From a virus: DNA of 45,860 nt. The notes below the pieces were generated by a model, which saw only the letters and a program-made list of their open reading frames with translations, was not told the DNA's origin and did not search any database. The stretch is taken from IMG/VR virus record IMGVR_UViG_3300025154_000161, positions 1-45,860 of that record. The stretch is one strand, 5' to 3'. The position numbers and the translations under genes were made by a program. Of the stretch, positions 39,380 to 45,831 are shown one piece after another. The number at the start of each line of letters is the position of its first letter. Position 1 is the stretch's first letter.

Positions 39380-42085
39380 TCATCGCTTATCACTTCCGAC
39401 CGATTTATAATACTGCCGTCCCTCGTGCCTCTCAACCGGGGCATTCGTCTTCCCAGCCTTGAAGTACGGGTTCTTGAGCAACGCTTCCCACACCATATTG
39501 AAATGGCTGTATTTTTGTTGGGGATTATCCTTCGCGTCCTTCAAGGTGGAGTTTCTTGAATCGGCCCACACGTCCCAAGACCACTTCTTCATGTGCTCCA
39601 CGGCGTTCTTGCAGGTCGAAAACAGCCACAAAGTGGGGAGTCTTTTGGTGCTCCCGTCCCTGGTAACGAGATTATTGAAGGGACGCCCGACCAATCGGCT
39701 GTTCTGGAGCCTCATTTTGATCTCATTCCGGCCCACAAGCCCCTTTGTGTCCCATGGGGTCCAGTATCCCCCGGTCCCATTCCCAGACTTCTTTAGCTCC
39801 AGCGATATCCGATTAATATCGTCCAGTAGGGTGATGGTATCCTTCTGAATCGTCCTTGCCTCCGGGTCCAGGAGGTTGATTTTGAATCTGTGGTCCATGC
39901 ACCTTGAGGAAAATTCGTCCATGATGTCGAGCGTTGTGAATTTGTCCGGACTCATCCACGCTTCGGTCCATATGAACATCTCATTGGTCGGGCTCATGGA
40001 TGCCGCGCCGCATGCCCAATTCACATGGGGATGGATGTCTATCCCGCGCCCGTGGGTCCAAAACTGAGGGATTCCATGAGGGAAATACTCGTTCTCGTCA
40101 ATCTCGTGGATGCGCGAATCATACATCTTGAAGATTCGGCCGCTTGCCTGCCGGAAGATTCCATATCGCCTTGTGGCCTCCGTGTCAGGATCATCGTAGG
40201 TCAGTTTGCTCTTGATGGCTTCCATGTCGAGAGTTGGGTTGTCGTCGGTAGCGGCTTGCAGGACGGCTATCGTGGTCGGTTCTTTGGTCTTTTGGACCTG
40301 ATCCGTCTTGGTATCCTCACCTTGGGTCTTGTAGAAATCGCAGATTGCCGGCGTTCTGATGTAGATAGCCGCCTGCTCGAAAAGTTCTGAGAAGGTCCAG
40401 GTTACTTTTTGGGCAGGAGTTAGGAATATTTGCATCTCACCGTTTTCTGCAATCAGCCGTGGAAGCTGTTCTTCCCAAAATGCTTCACCGGGCTCTTCAT
40501 CGCAACTCACGGCGAGCCGCTGAGATCCAGCACCAGACTGGACGTCTTGGCTATACGACACAAATTCAACCACTATGTCGGGTCCATCGTAAGCTACCGC
40601 TTTATCACCCAATCCAAAAACTTCACCCTTGTTAGGGTTCGTTATGATGATTGCCTTTGTTCTGGCCGTAATGTCCCTCTTTAACAGAAATGGAGGCAAC
40701 CATTTTTTTAGCTCGGGATAGGTCCGATTTCTGATTTCTGCACTCTCTGCACCCGACCCCTCTTTATCCTCTGGTAGATTTTCAGACGCCATCCTGAACG
40801 TTGTGGTCCCGCGCTTGTGAATGTAGATCGGCTCTCCGCACTCCGGGCACATCATATCTTTCGGGAAGGCTATCTTTTTCGGCATAACATTTTGGTTTTT
40901 TGTCCAAAAACAATCTCCTGGTCTCACGTTGAAGTGGTGAAATCCAGGCCACGGAGCCGGTCTTGTAAACTCATGACCGTTCTTGCACTCGAAAAACAGA
41001 ACATTCTTCCTCGGGCACGGATGACTTCCAAGGAATTTCAAGACATTGCTGTATGCCATATAGCAGGACTTGCCGCTGTTGTGATGAATTACGCCGTTGT
41101 GGATGTAGTTGTGAAGCCCCGGAACCTCAAAATCCCATTTGACTCCTTCGCCTACTTTGACTATTGTGGAAACCAAGGCGAACGAGGAAGGAGTTGATAA
41201 TGCGAGTGAGTAAGGGTGGCTTGATCGGTCGCCCCCCCAAAGATTGGCCGATTGAGGAAATACGACGCCACGTGGAAGACCTTGGCTGGACCCACAGGGC
41301 GACAGGCAAGAAGCTTGGAGTGAACGAGAAGTATGTCTCGACCCTCTGCAAGAGGCACGGGATACAGTCTCAGCGCAGAGGTCCGAGAAGTGGACCTGGG
41401 CACCCCGATTGGGAAGGAGGTCTTTCGATAAGAAAGGGGTACGCCTATGTGTGGTTCCCGGAGCACCCGTTCTCAACCAAGGGAGGGTATGTTCTTCGGT
41501 CTCATTTGGTGATGGAAGACAAGTTGGAGAGATATCTTCAGCCTGGTGAAGTGGTCCACCACATGAACAACGACACTCTAGATGATGACCCTGACAACCT
41601 CTTTCTGTTCCGGTCGAATGGACTTCATTTGAAGTATACACGGACTGGGAAAATTCCGAATTGGACTGAGGACGGCATAGCGCGTATCCGGGCCGCAACT
41701 CAGAGACGCGAAGCCAACCGGAAGGCGTTAAAACAATGTGACCAGGAGCAGCAAGGAACGAACTCCCGTCCCGAAGACTAACCTTGTAGATATCATCCAT
41801 TCCCTTTGAGAATGGCTCGTTCGCCTTGGCAACAACAACTTTCTCTCCATCCCACGCCTCAACGTGGAACGATCCGGTTATTGTCTGGATCTCTTTAGAT
41901 TCACCAGTAACCGGGTCAAAAATCTTACTCCCCTCGGCCAAGCATTGGTTTCCACAAAAAAGGCATACCCTGTCGTATTTGTATGGCAAAAGTAACGCCT
42001 GCCTCATGAGCCAAGTCATCTTGTAGCTCAAGAAAACCGAGAAGTCGTTAAGCTGTTTTACGGCTAGATCGTTGTCACTACTCAC
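39380..42085 (-). CDS. terL: Terminase large subunit, interrupted by an intein
   Basis: 901-residue precursor, 612 after removal of the 289-residue intein (41078-41944). The spliced protein has the ATPase P-loop GNQ-SGKS (split by the intein), Walker B and catalytic acid DEE (near 529-531 of the precursor), and a C-terminal nuclease with acidic motifs GIDIHP (D683) and LLDPEA (D740). A CPEC knuckle lies near 413-416. It cuts and pumps DNA into the procapsid through the portal. The GTG start overlaps the upstream stop. No clear small subunit was identified next to it. Confidence 0.9.
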   Translation of the reverse strand: MSSDNDLAVKQLNDFSVFLSYKMTWLMRQALLLPYKYDRVCLFCGNQCLAEGSKIFDPVTGESKEIQTITGSFHVEAWDGEKVVVAKANEPFSKGMDDIYKVSLRDGSSFLAAPGHIVLTPSGWLRVSELRPGYALCRPQSNSEFSQSVYTSNEVHSTGTERGCQGHHLECRCSCGGPLHQAEDISPTCLPSPNETEEHTLPWLRTGAPGTTHRRTPFLSKDLLPNRGAQVHFSDLCAETVSRASCRGSRHTSRSLQASCLSPCGSSQGLPRGVVFPQSANLWGGDRSSHPYSLALSTPSSFALVSTIVKVGEGVKWDFEVPGLHNYIHNGVIHHNSGKSCYMAYSNVLKFLGSHPCPRKNVLFFECKNGHEFTRPAPWPGFHHFNVRPGDCFWTKNQNVMPKKIAFPKDMMCPECGEPIYIHKRGTTTFRMASENLPEDKEGSGAESAEIRNRTYPELKKWLPPFLLKRDITARTKAIIITNPNKGEVFGLGDKAVAYDGPDIVVEFVSYSQDVQSGAGSQRLAVSCDEEPGEAFWEEQLPRLIAENGEMQIFLTPAQKVTWTFSELFEQAAIYIRTPAICDFYKTQGEDTKTDQVQKTKEPTTIAVLQAATDDNPTLDMEAIKSKLTYDDPDTEATRRYGIFRQASGRIFKMYDSRIHEIDENEYFPHGIPQFWTHGRGIDIHPHVNWACGAASMSPTNEMFIWTEAWMSPDKFTTLDIMDEFSSRCMDHRFKINLLDPEARTIQKDTITLLDDINRISLELKKSGNGTGGYWTPWDTKGLVGRNEIKMRLQNSRLVGRPFNNLVTRDGSTKRLPTLWLFSTCKNAVEHMKKWSWDVWADSRNSTLKDAKDNPQQKYSHFNMVWEALLKNPYFKAGKTNAPVERHEGRQYYKSVGSDKR
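41139..41167 (+). promoter_or_regulatory. Sigma70-like promoter for the antisense HNH gene
   Basis: TTGACT (41139-41144, 5 of 6), 17-bp spacer, TATTGT (41162-41167, 4 of 6), 32 nt before the HNH ATG, within codons for the C-terminal splicing domain of the intein. The spacing is ideal, but the sequence also has to encode intein residues. Confidence 0.45.
41200..41781 (+). CDS. HNH homing endonuclease nested antisense in the intein
   Basis: 193 residues from the ATG at 41200 (AGGAG 6 nt upstream). The N-terminal part (GRPPKDWPIEEIRRHVEDLG, KLGVNEKYVSTLCKRHG) is a helix-turn-helix. Residues 100-145 form the HNH core: RSHLVMEDKLERYL, EVVHHMNNDTLDDDPDNLFL, SNGLHL. The basic C-terminal tail (about residues 155-193) is antisense to intein block B. 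Its third codon base faces the second base of intein codons. It probably cuts intein-less terminase genes so that the intein is copied in. Confidence 0.85.
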   Translation: MRVSKGGLIGRPPKDWPIEEIRRHVEDLGWTHRATGKKLGVNEKYVSTLCKRHGIQSQRRGPRSGPGHPDWEGGLSIRKGYAYVWFPEHPFSTKGGYVLRSHLVMEDKLERYLQPGEVVHHMNNDTLDDDPDNLFLFRSNGLHLKYTRTGKIPNWTEDGIARIRAATQRREANRKALKQCDQEQQGTNSRPED

Positions 42086-42321
42086 TACTTCTTCTTCCCC
42101 TTGGGTCTTCTTGCCACGGCTTGAAGATTCTTCGCTTCTTGGATAACTTTGGATGCCATTTGCTTTGCTTGGGTTTCAGCGGCCCTCATCCTTTTCGCAT
42201 CACTTGCGATTTCTTGAGCCCTGGCCAATGTCCTGGCATCATCCTCGGCACGCCATTTCTTCTCTTCCTTGTTCATTTTCATTGAATTGCCTGCCCGTAT
42301 TGGTGGTGAACATCCATTCAT
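42085..42321 (-). CDS. Small helical basic protein upstream of terL
   Basis: Seventy-eight residues ending KGKKK. The helical body (KEEKKWRAEDDARTLARAQE, KQMASKVIQEAKNLQAVAR) resembles small phage proteins with an AEDDARTLA motif. The ATG at 42321 makes an ATGA overlap; the ATG at 42282 is an alternative. It directly precedes terL, but I see no terminase small subunit fold. Confidence 0.6.
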   Translation of the reverse strand: MNGCSPPIRAGNSMKMNKEEKKWRAEDDARTLARAQEIASDAKRMRAAETQAKQMASKVIQEAKNLQAVARRPKGKKK

Positions 42322-42455
42322 CCCTTCTTCCCCTTGGTCCAGCCGCCGCCCTTCTTGCGTTTCACGCCGGTCGATTCAGAACACACAGCCCACGCTTTCA
42401 CCTTGGGACTTTTCTTCTTCACTTTCTTGACGCATCTCTCGATCTTGGCGGGCAT
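42318..42455 (-). CDS. Very small basic protein (MPAKxERCVKxVK type)
   Basis: Forty-five residues, MPAKIERCVKKVKKKSPKVK and then AWAVCSESTGVKRKKGG. The pattern MPAK.ERCV..VK...NPWAVC recurs in many small phage proteins, with no known function to me. The GGGAG SD is at good distance. Confidence 0.65.
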   Translation of the reverse strand: MPAKIERCVKKVKKKSPKVKAWAVCSESTGVKRKKGGGWTKGKKG

Positions 42456-42738
42456 TTCCCTTCTCCCAAAAGTGATCCTTGGATTCGTTAGGAATGACCG
42501 TTGCCAGTTCTCCCGACAAAAACCATTTATGTGAATTACCCAGCCATTCGTCCGCCCAAAACTCAACATCGACTTCATTCCCGCTACGATCACGCCATAC
42601 AGGGCTGGACAATGTGACATTATGGAAATGTGCCACTTCGCTAACGCTCCCCCCTCGCTTCAATATCACGGGGTAACACCCTTTATGATTCGGCATTTTA
42701 TCGGGATACTTAATCCATGGCTTTTCTTTGGCCGGCAT
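42376..42738 (-). CDS. Hypothetical protein
   Basis: 120 residues (MPAKEKPWIKYPDKMPNHKG, then VEFWADEWLGNSHKWFLSGE). The N-terminal two thirds look beta-rich and well formed. The acidic C-terminus (REMRQESEEEKSQGES) overlaps the next gene's start by 80 bp and may be non-conserved. Confidence 0.5.
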   Translation of the reverse strand: MPAKEKPWIKYPDKMPNHKGCYPVILKRGGSVSEVAHFHNVTLSSPVWRDRSGNEVDVEFWADEWLGNSHKWFLSGELATVIPNESKDHFWEKGNARQDREMRQESEEEKSQGESVGCVF

Positions 42739-42740
42739 GG

Positions 42741-42845
42741 CTACATCTTACCCTTCTTCATCTTCTTTTTGCCCTTCTGCTTTTTGCCGCCCGACATCTT
42801 CTTGTCCTTCGGCATTCCCTCATTCATCATGCATTTTTTTGCCAT
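42741..42845 (-). CDS. Very small Lys/Met-rich protein
   Basis: Thirty-four residues, MAKKCMMNEGMPKDKKMSGG and then a polylysine tail. AGGAG lies 9 nt upstream of the ATG at 42845, so the longer frame is a shadow. Such tiny basic proteins occur in many phages. Confidence 0.5.
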   Translation of the reverse strand: MAKKCMMNEGMPKDKKMSGGKKQKGKKKMKKGKM

Positions 42846-43269
42846 GTTGCACTTCTCCTTTCTCGGCATGAACAGCGTTACTCTTCTCCCAGATGACATT
42901 TTCAAGAATCCTGACCACGGCATGTCTCGCCGCATCGAATTCTTCCCTGTCCCAATTCCTGGAGCCAGCAAGCACGTCCATGGGTTCAAGCAAAAGCTCG
43001 CACACCTCATGGAAGGCGTCCCTTCGGATATTCTCGTCGGTCGGAGGATTCGCTATTGGATGCTCCCACGTTTTTGCCATGCAGATTGACGCGATGCGGT
43101 CACAATACTTTGCCGATAACCACGCCTTTGCTCCGGATGGTTTACCTTCATCGGTATGCAGAACGCGGACACCCCATCCCTTGAGACCGAAAACATCAAG
43201 CCACTTGTTGGCTTCTTCACGGAAAACATTGAAATGTTCATCGGTTGTTTCAATCTTCTCGTCACTCAT
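42820..43269 (-). CDS. Hypothetical protein with HExxE motif
   Basis: 149 residues (MSDEKIETTDEHFNVFREEA). The helix RRDAFHEVCELLLEPMDVLA carries HEVCE (residues 87-91), like the HExxH helix of zincin-fold phage proteins with Glu in place of the second His. Whether a metal is bound is unclear. The preceding helix-strand pattern (LKGWGVRVLHTDEG) fits a compact alpha/beta fold. Confidence 0.5.
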   Translation of the reverse strand: MSDEKIETTDEHFNVFREEANKWLDVFGLKGWGVRVLHTDEGKPSGAKAWLSAKYCDRIASICMAKTWEHPIANPPTDENIRRDAFHEVCELLLEPMDVLAGSRNWDREEFDAARHAVVRILENVIWEKSNAVHAEKGEVQHGKKMHDE

Positions 43270-43556
43270 TATTTTCCCTTCGGGAGGAAGAAAGATTGCA
43301 GTCCACCACTACCCGACAACTCAAGAAACTTACCGCCAAGCCCCCCACCAACCACGATAGCCGTAATCATGACAATGCCCCATGGGACGTCGGGGATGGC
43401 CGGTGGATTCGACTTCCAGGCCACGATACCCAGGATGACAATTAAGCCGGCGAACCACATGACCTTGATGAGCCTGTTGGAGCTTCCGTTACCCTTCTCG
43501 TCTTCGAGGATTCCGGCCGGTTTGATCTCTGGACATTCCGGCTGTTCTTCTGCCAT
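43269..43556 (-). CDS. Two-span membrane protein, possible holin
   Basis: Ninety-five residues. A charged N-terminus is followed by two membrane spans (IKVMWFAGLIVILGIVAW and WGIVMITAIVVGGGLGGKF) and a short basic end. Size and topology fit a class II holin, but no endolysin is next to it, so the assignment is tentative. TAATG junctions couple it on both sides. Confidence 0.5.
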   Translation of the reverse strand: MAEEQPECPEIKPAGILEDEKGNGSSNRLIKVMWFAGLIVILGIVAWKSNPPAIPDVPWGIVMITAIVVGGGLGGKFLELSGSGGLQSFFLPKGK

Positions 43557-43843
43557 TAGAATGATCCCTCATTATGAGCCGTCCCGCCACATTTTGCGCA
43601 CAGCATACTCATTCTAACGGGTTCGGCTGGCTCTGCCCAGATAATCATGCACGTATCGCATGCCAATTTCTGCCAACCCTTGATGTCTTCCATGGAAAAA
43701 CCTTGGTCAATAATATCGTCCATCTCCATGCTTTCTGAGTCTTGGAGCGTATCCGCGCTCGTCGGAACATGGCTCGTGATCTCCGCAAACTTCACGCTCT
43801 TTACAAGATCTTCCAGGAACATGGGCTCGTAGCTCTCGGTCAA
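43556..43843 (-). CDS. Hypothetical protein with zinc knuckles
   Basis: About 95 residues. An acidic helical N-terminus (EPMFLEDLVKSVKFAEITSH) leads to a zinc-ribbon C-terminus (KLACDTCMIIWAEPAEPVR, MLCAKCGGTAH). The TTG at 43843 has GGGAG 7 nt upstream, while the TTG at 43861 and ATG at 43822 are weaker. It overlaps the gene at 43707-44006 in another frame by 137 bp. Confidence 0.5.
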   Translation of the reverse strand: MTESYEPMFLEDLVKSVKFAEITSHVPTSADTLQDSESMEMDDIIDQGFSMEDIKGWQKLACDTCMIIWAEPAEPVRMSMLCAKCGGTAHNEGSF

Positions 43844-44006
43844 AATGTCTCTCCCTCTCAATCTCTCCTGGCCGAAGACTCAGCCACTCGCCGCCGCAAT
43901 GGATGCACCGCTCCACCCACCGCCCCGCAGGATTCTCGGTACGGACCATAGTCCCTTCTCGGTATCCTGCTTTCGTTGAGATGTGGACTGCGTTGCATTC
44001 TGGCAT
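43707..44006 (-). CDS. Hypothetical small Cys-rich protein, overlapping
   Basis: Ninety-nine codons. The N-terminal half (MPECNAVHISTKAGYREGTM, RWVERCIHCGGEWLSL) looks like real protein with a zinc knuckle. The second half, which overlaps the next gene, looks like shadow (Arg/Cys-rich). A frame lesion or a long real overlap are both possible. Confidence 0.4.
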   Translation of the reverse strand: MPECNAVHISTKAGYREGTMVRTENPAGRWVERCIHCGGEWLSLRPGEIERERHFDRELRAHVPGRSCKEREVCGDHEPCSDERGYAPRLRKHGDGRYY

Positions 44007-44010
44007 GGCG

Positions 44011-44208
44011 TCAGAATGCCTCTATCCGTTCAGCCAGCACCACGGAATAATCGGTCATGATGGATGATTGCCTTCTCAATCGACCTTGTTCTGCTTGGGG
44101 AAGTTGGGCAAAAACCGGATTATCGAAGAATGCTATCAACTTCACAAGCTTGTCGTCCAATTCGGTTTTTTCGTCTACGACTCTCTGTTGATATTCATGT
44201 ATTATCAT
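44011..44208 (-). CDS. Small protein, crAss001_48-like
   Basis: Sixty-five residues (MIIHEYQQRVVDEKTELDDK, then LVKLIAFFDNPVFAQLPQAE). The pattern YQQRV.DEK.ELD.K...L..F is that of a widespread small phage family first named in a crAss-like phage; function unknown. The ATG at 44208 follows GGAGG at 6 nt. An upstream ATG at 44298 would add a Cys-rich leader. Confidence 0.65.
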   Translation of the reverse strand: MIIHEYQQRVVDEKTELDDKLVKLIAFFDNPVFAQLPQAEQGRLRRQSSIMTDYSVVLAERIEAF

Positions 44209-44335
44209 TTTGGTCCTCCAGCCAGACACGATATTCTTAAAGTTAGCGGTGTTCCTATGGTTACAACAACTGCATCCCCTCCCCCCAATTATTTTCATGG
44301 CTCACTCCCACATTGGTCGATACGGCTTCATCGCC

Positions 44336-44578
44336 CTATGCACTCATGATTCTATCGGCCGTAGCCATTAATCCATCCATGATACATCGTAAGCACGGCA
44401 TAGACTCTCGCGTGCAATCGCCTCTGTGCTCTTGGTTTAATCCAGGCACCCATCCGTTGATCCATTTTTGCTTCAGTTCAACAAAATCTTTGTCGGGTAG
44501 ATCTTCAATGGCTTCATCTTCTTTTAGCCACGTATCTAGATAGAGCATAAAGGCTATTGTATTTCTGTCGAGAATCAT
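44336..44578 (-). CDS. Hypothetical small protein
   Basis: Eighty residues (MILDRNTIAFMLYLDTWLKE, then LPDKDFVELKQKWINGWVPG), ending with a Cys-containing helix (CTRESMPCLRCIMDGL). The ATG forms an ATGA overlap with the stop of the 50-codon gene and AGGAG is 9 nt upstream, so I prefer this start to the GTG at 44689. Confidence 0.5.
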   Translation of the reverse strand: MILDRNTIAFMLYLDTWLKEDEAIEDLPDKDFVELKQKWINGWVPGLNQEHRGDCTRESMPCLRCIMDGLMATADRIMSA

Positions 44579-44727
44579 TCCCACATACTCCTGAACGGCC
44601 TCATCGCCCAAGTCCAAAGCCAGTCCCAACCGAGTCGAGATATGATTGACTCGGCATCGCACAACTCGTGCCGCTCGCGCATTCGGCACGCCGCGCAGCC
44701 GCAGTTTAAAATTCTGTGTATTTCCAT
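44575..44727 (-). CDS. Very small Cys-rich protein
   Basis: Fifty residues (MEIHRILNCGCAACRMRERH, ELCDAESIISRLGWDWLW). It starts 3 bp after the previous stop, the same spacing as at 45160, with GGGG upstream. An alternative reading is that it and the downstream gene are one coding sequence with a frame change near 44630. Confidence 0.4.
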   Translation of the reverse strand: MEIHRILNCGCAACRMRERHELCDAESIISRLGWDWLWTWAMRPFRSMWE

Positions 44728-44730
44728 GGT

Positions 44731-44997
44731 CTACCCCGCCGTTCCGATTGACGGATACAAATCCTCTGTGCTCGGCGTAACCGTTGGACGCAACTCGCCG
44801 TCAGGACCGATCAGCCCGCCAGCAGAATAAGTCACAGTCGGATAAACGGTGATGGGCTGCGCGGGATAAGACGGCCAAACAGGAACGTAGGGTGTCTGAT
44901 TTCCGGCCTTGGCAACCATCTCTTGAAGTTCAACGATCTTCTCCAAGAGTTTCACTTTTTCTCTGAGGTGTTCTATTTCTTTTTCTTGGTCGGTCAT
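44731..44997 (-). CDS. Coiled-coil small protein
   Basis: Eighty-eight residues. The N-terminal half is coiled coil (EKEIEHLREKVKLLEKIVEL), the rest Pro/Tyr/Thr-rich (YVPVWPSYPAQPITVYPTV). The ATG at 44997 is chosen for its GGGGTGGAG SD over the GTG at 45006. It could be a short tail or envelope linker. Role unknown. Confidence 0.5.
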   Translation of the reverse strand: MTDQEKEIEHLREKVKLLEKIVELQEMVAKAGNQTPYVPVWPSYPAQPITVYPTVTYSAGGLIGPDGELRPTVTPSTEDLYPSIGTAG

Positions 44998-45010
44998 AAT
45001 CTCCACCCCT

Positions 45011-45160
45011 TTACAACCCCTCGGCCCGGTAATCCCTAATCAAATCTATTGCCGTGAAAGTGACAACCGCCACAGCAATGAGAGGCATGGACCACCAAGG
45101 CCATGGTATATCCTCATGATCCAGTTTGGCATTACCCAAGTGTTTCAGCAATGTCGTCAT
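45011..45160 (-). CDS. Small membrane protein
   Basis: Forty-nine residues: MTTLLKHLGNAKLDHED, then the membrane span MPLIAVAVVTFTAIDLI and a short charged end. The ATG is 3 bp past the lipoprotein gene's stop. It sits with two lipoproteins, so an envelope or lysis role is plausible. Confidence 0.55.
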   Translation of the reverse strand: MTTLLKHLGNAKLDHEDIPWPWWSMPLIAVAVVTFTAIDLIRDYRAEGL

Positions 45161-45163
45161 AGT

Positions 45164-45421
45164 CTAAAGCCCCGCAGCCCCGGCACCCATCGGAAGAGTG
45201 GCCGTGGCCTCCCGCGCCGTCTCGATATCGACCGTGCGCGTGGTGTTGCCGATGTTGATCTGGACGGCCGGAACACCGCGACCCTCGGCGTCAACAGTTG
45301 CAACCGCCGTCATGCCGGGAGGAAGGGTTATCGTAATCTTGGCGTCCCGCATGTTGGCGCCACTGGCGCAGGCGCAGAGAGTCAACGCCATAACCATCAA
45401 AATCAATGCCTTGAACCTCAT
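45164..45421 (-). CDS. Lipoprotein with beta-rich domain
   Basis: Eighty-five residues from the ATG at 45421, which overlaps the previous stop (ATGA). The lipoprotein signal MRFKALILMVMALTLCAC (lipobox TLCAC) precedes a beta-rich domain (KITITLPPGMTAVATVDAEG, VPAVQINIGNTTRTVDI). Probably exported and anchored in the envelope. It could be an outer-membrane spanin-like or superinfection-related protein; no homologue was recognised. Confidence 0.6.
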   Translation of the reverse strand: MRFKALILMVMALTLCACASGANMRDAKITITLPPGMTAVATVDAEGRGVPAVQINIGNTTRTVDIETAREATATLPMGAGAAGL

Positions 45422-45831
45422 ATCATCCCCCTCAATCCCCGGAAGTATCCCAAGAGATACTCCCGGTCGCATGAATCAAGCGCCGAGCCCGCCGTTCGCC
45501 CCCTGCCAAAAATGGCGATGTATCCAAGCCGAGCCCGCACTTCTCGGGAACTTATCCCCTTTTGAAGCGCGGATACCAGAAGGTCCATGGTCACAACGTC
45601 CTGCTCTAGCACCACGATTGCGGCCTTTACCGCCTTCCTAGCATCCGACTTGTCCTCCGGATTTTGCAGCAGGTACTCGCTCAGGCCGATTGCGCCGGCC
45701 GCCATGGCGATATCAATACCGGGTTGGGATTGCATGGAGTTTTCACAACCTGGCTTGACCTGGACCGGCGCGCAACCCGAAAAGAAAAGTAGTCCCCACA
45801 TAAAAATTAGCGCCATCGTCCCCGCCGCCAT
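45418..45831 (-). CDS. Lipoprotein
   Basis: 137 residues. MALIFMWGLLFFSGC carries a lipobox (FSGC), then a helical part (AMAAGAIGLSEYLLQNPED, AAIVVLEQDVVTMDLLVSAL). The ATG at 45831 shares an A with the stop of a gene entering from the right (TAATG). A role in the envelope or lysis is likely but unproven. Confidence 0.6.
   Translation of the reverse strand: MAAGTMALIFMWGLLFFSGCAPVQVKPGCENSMQSQPGIDIAMAAGAIGLSEYLLQNPEDKSDARKAVKAAIVVLEQDVVTMDLLVSALQKGISSREVRARLGYIAIFGRGRTAGSALDSCDREYLLGYFRGLRGMI

Larger units (their letters stand above)
41078..41944 (-). mobile_element. Intein in the terminase P-loop, with antisense endonuclease inside
   Basis: 289 residues. It starts CLAEGSKIFDPVTGESKEIQ, has block B (FLAAPGHIVLTPSGWLRV with the His), and ends in the classic FEVPGLHNYIHNGVIHHN followed by Ser. 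It splits the P-loop between Q and S. The middle (residues about 92-250) has no homing-domain motif and reads as Ser/Pro/Arg/Cys-rich text. That text is the antisense of an HNH endonuclease gene on the plus strand. The intein frame is continuous across this region, so cis-splicing is possible. Confidence 0.9.

Noticed and set aside
44336-44689. 117-codon version with GTG start at 44689
   Set aside because: No SD at the GTG. A 50-codon gene with operon spacing covers this part, and the ATG at 44578 makes an ATGA overlap with an AGGAG upstream.
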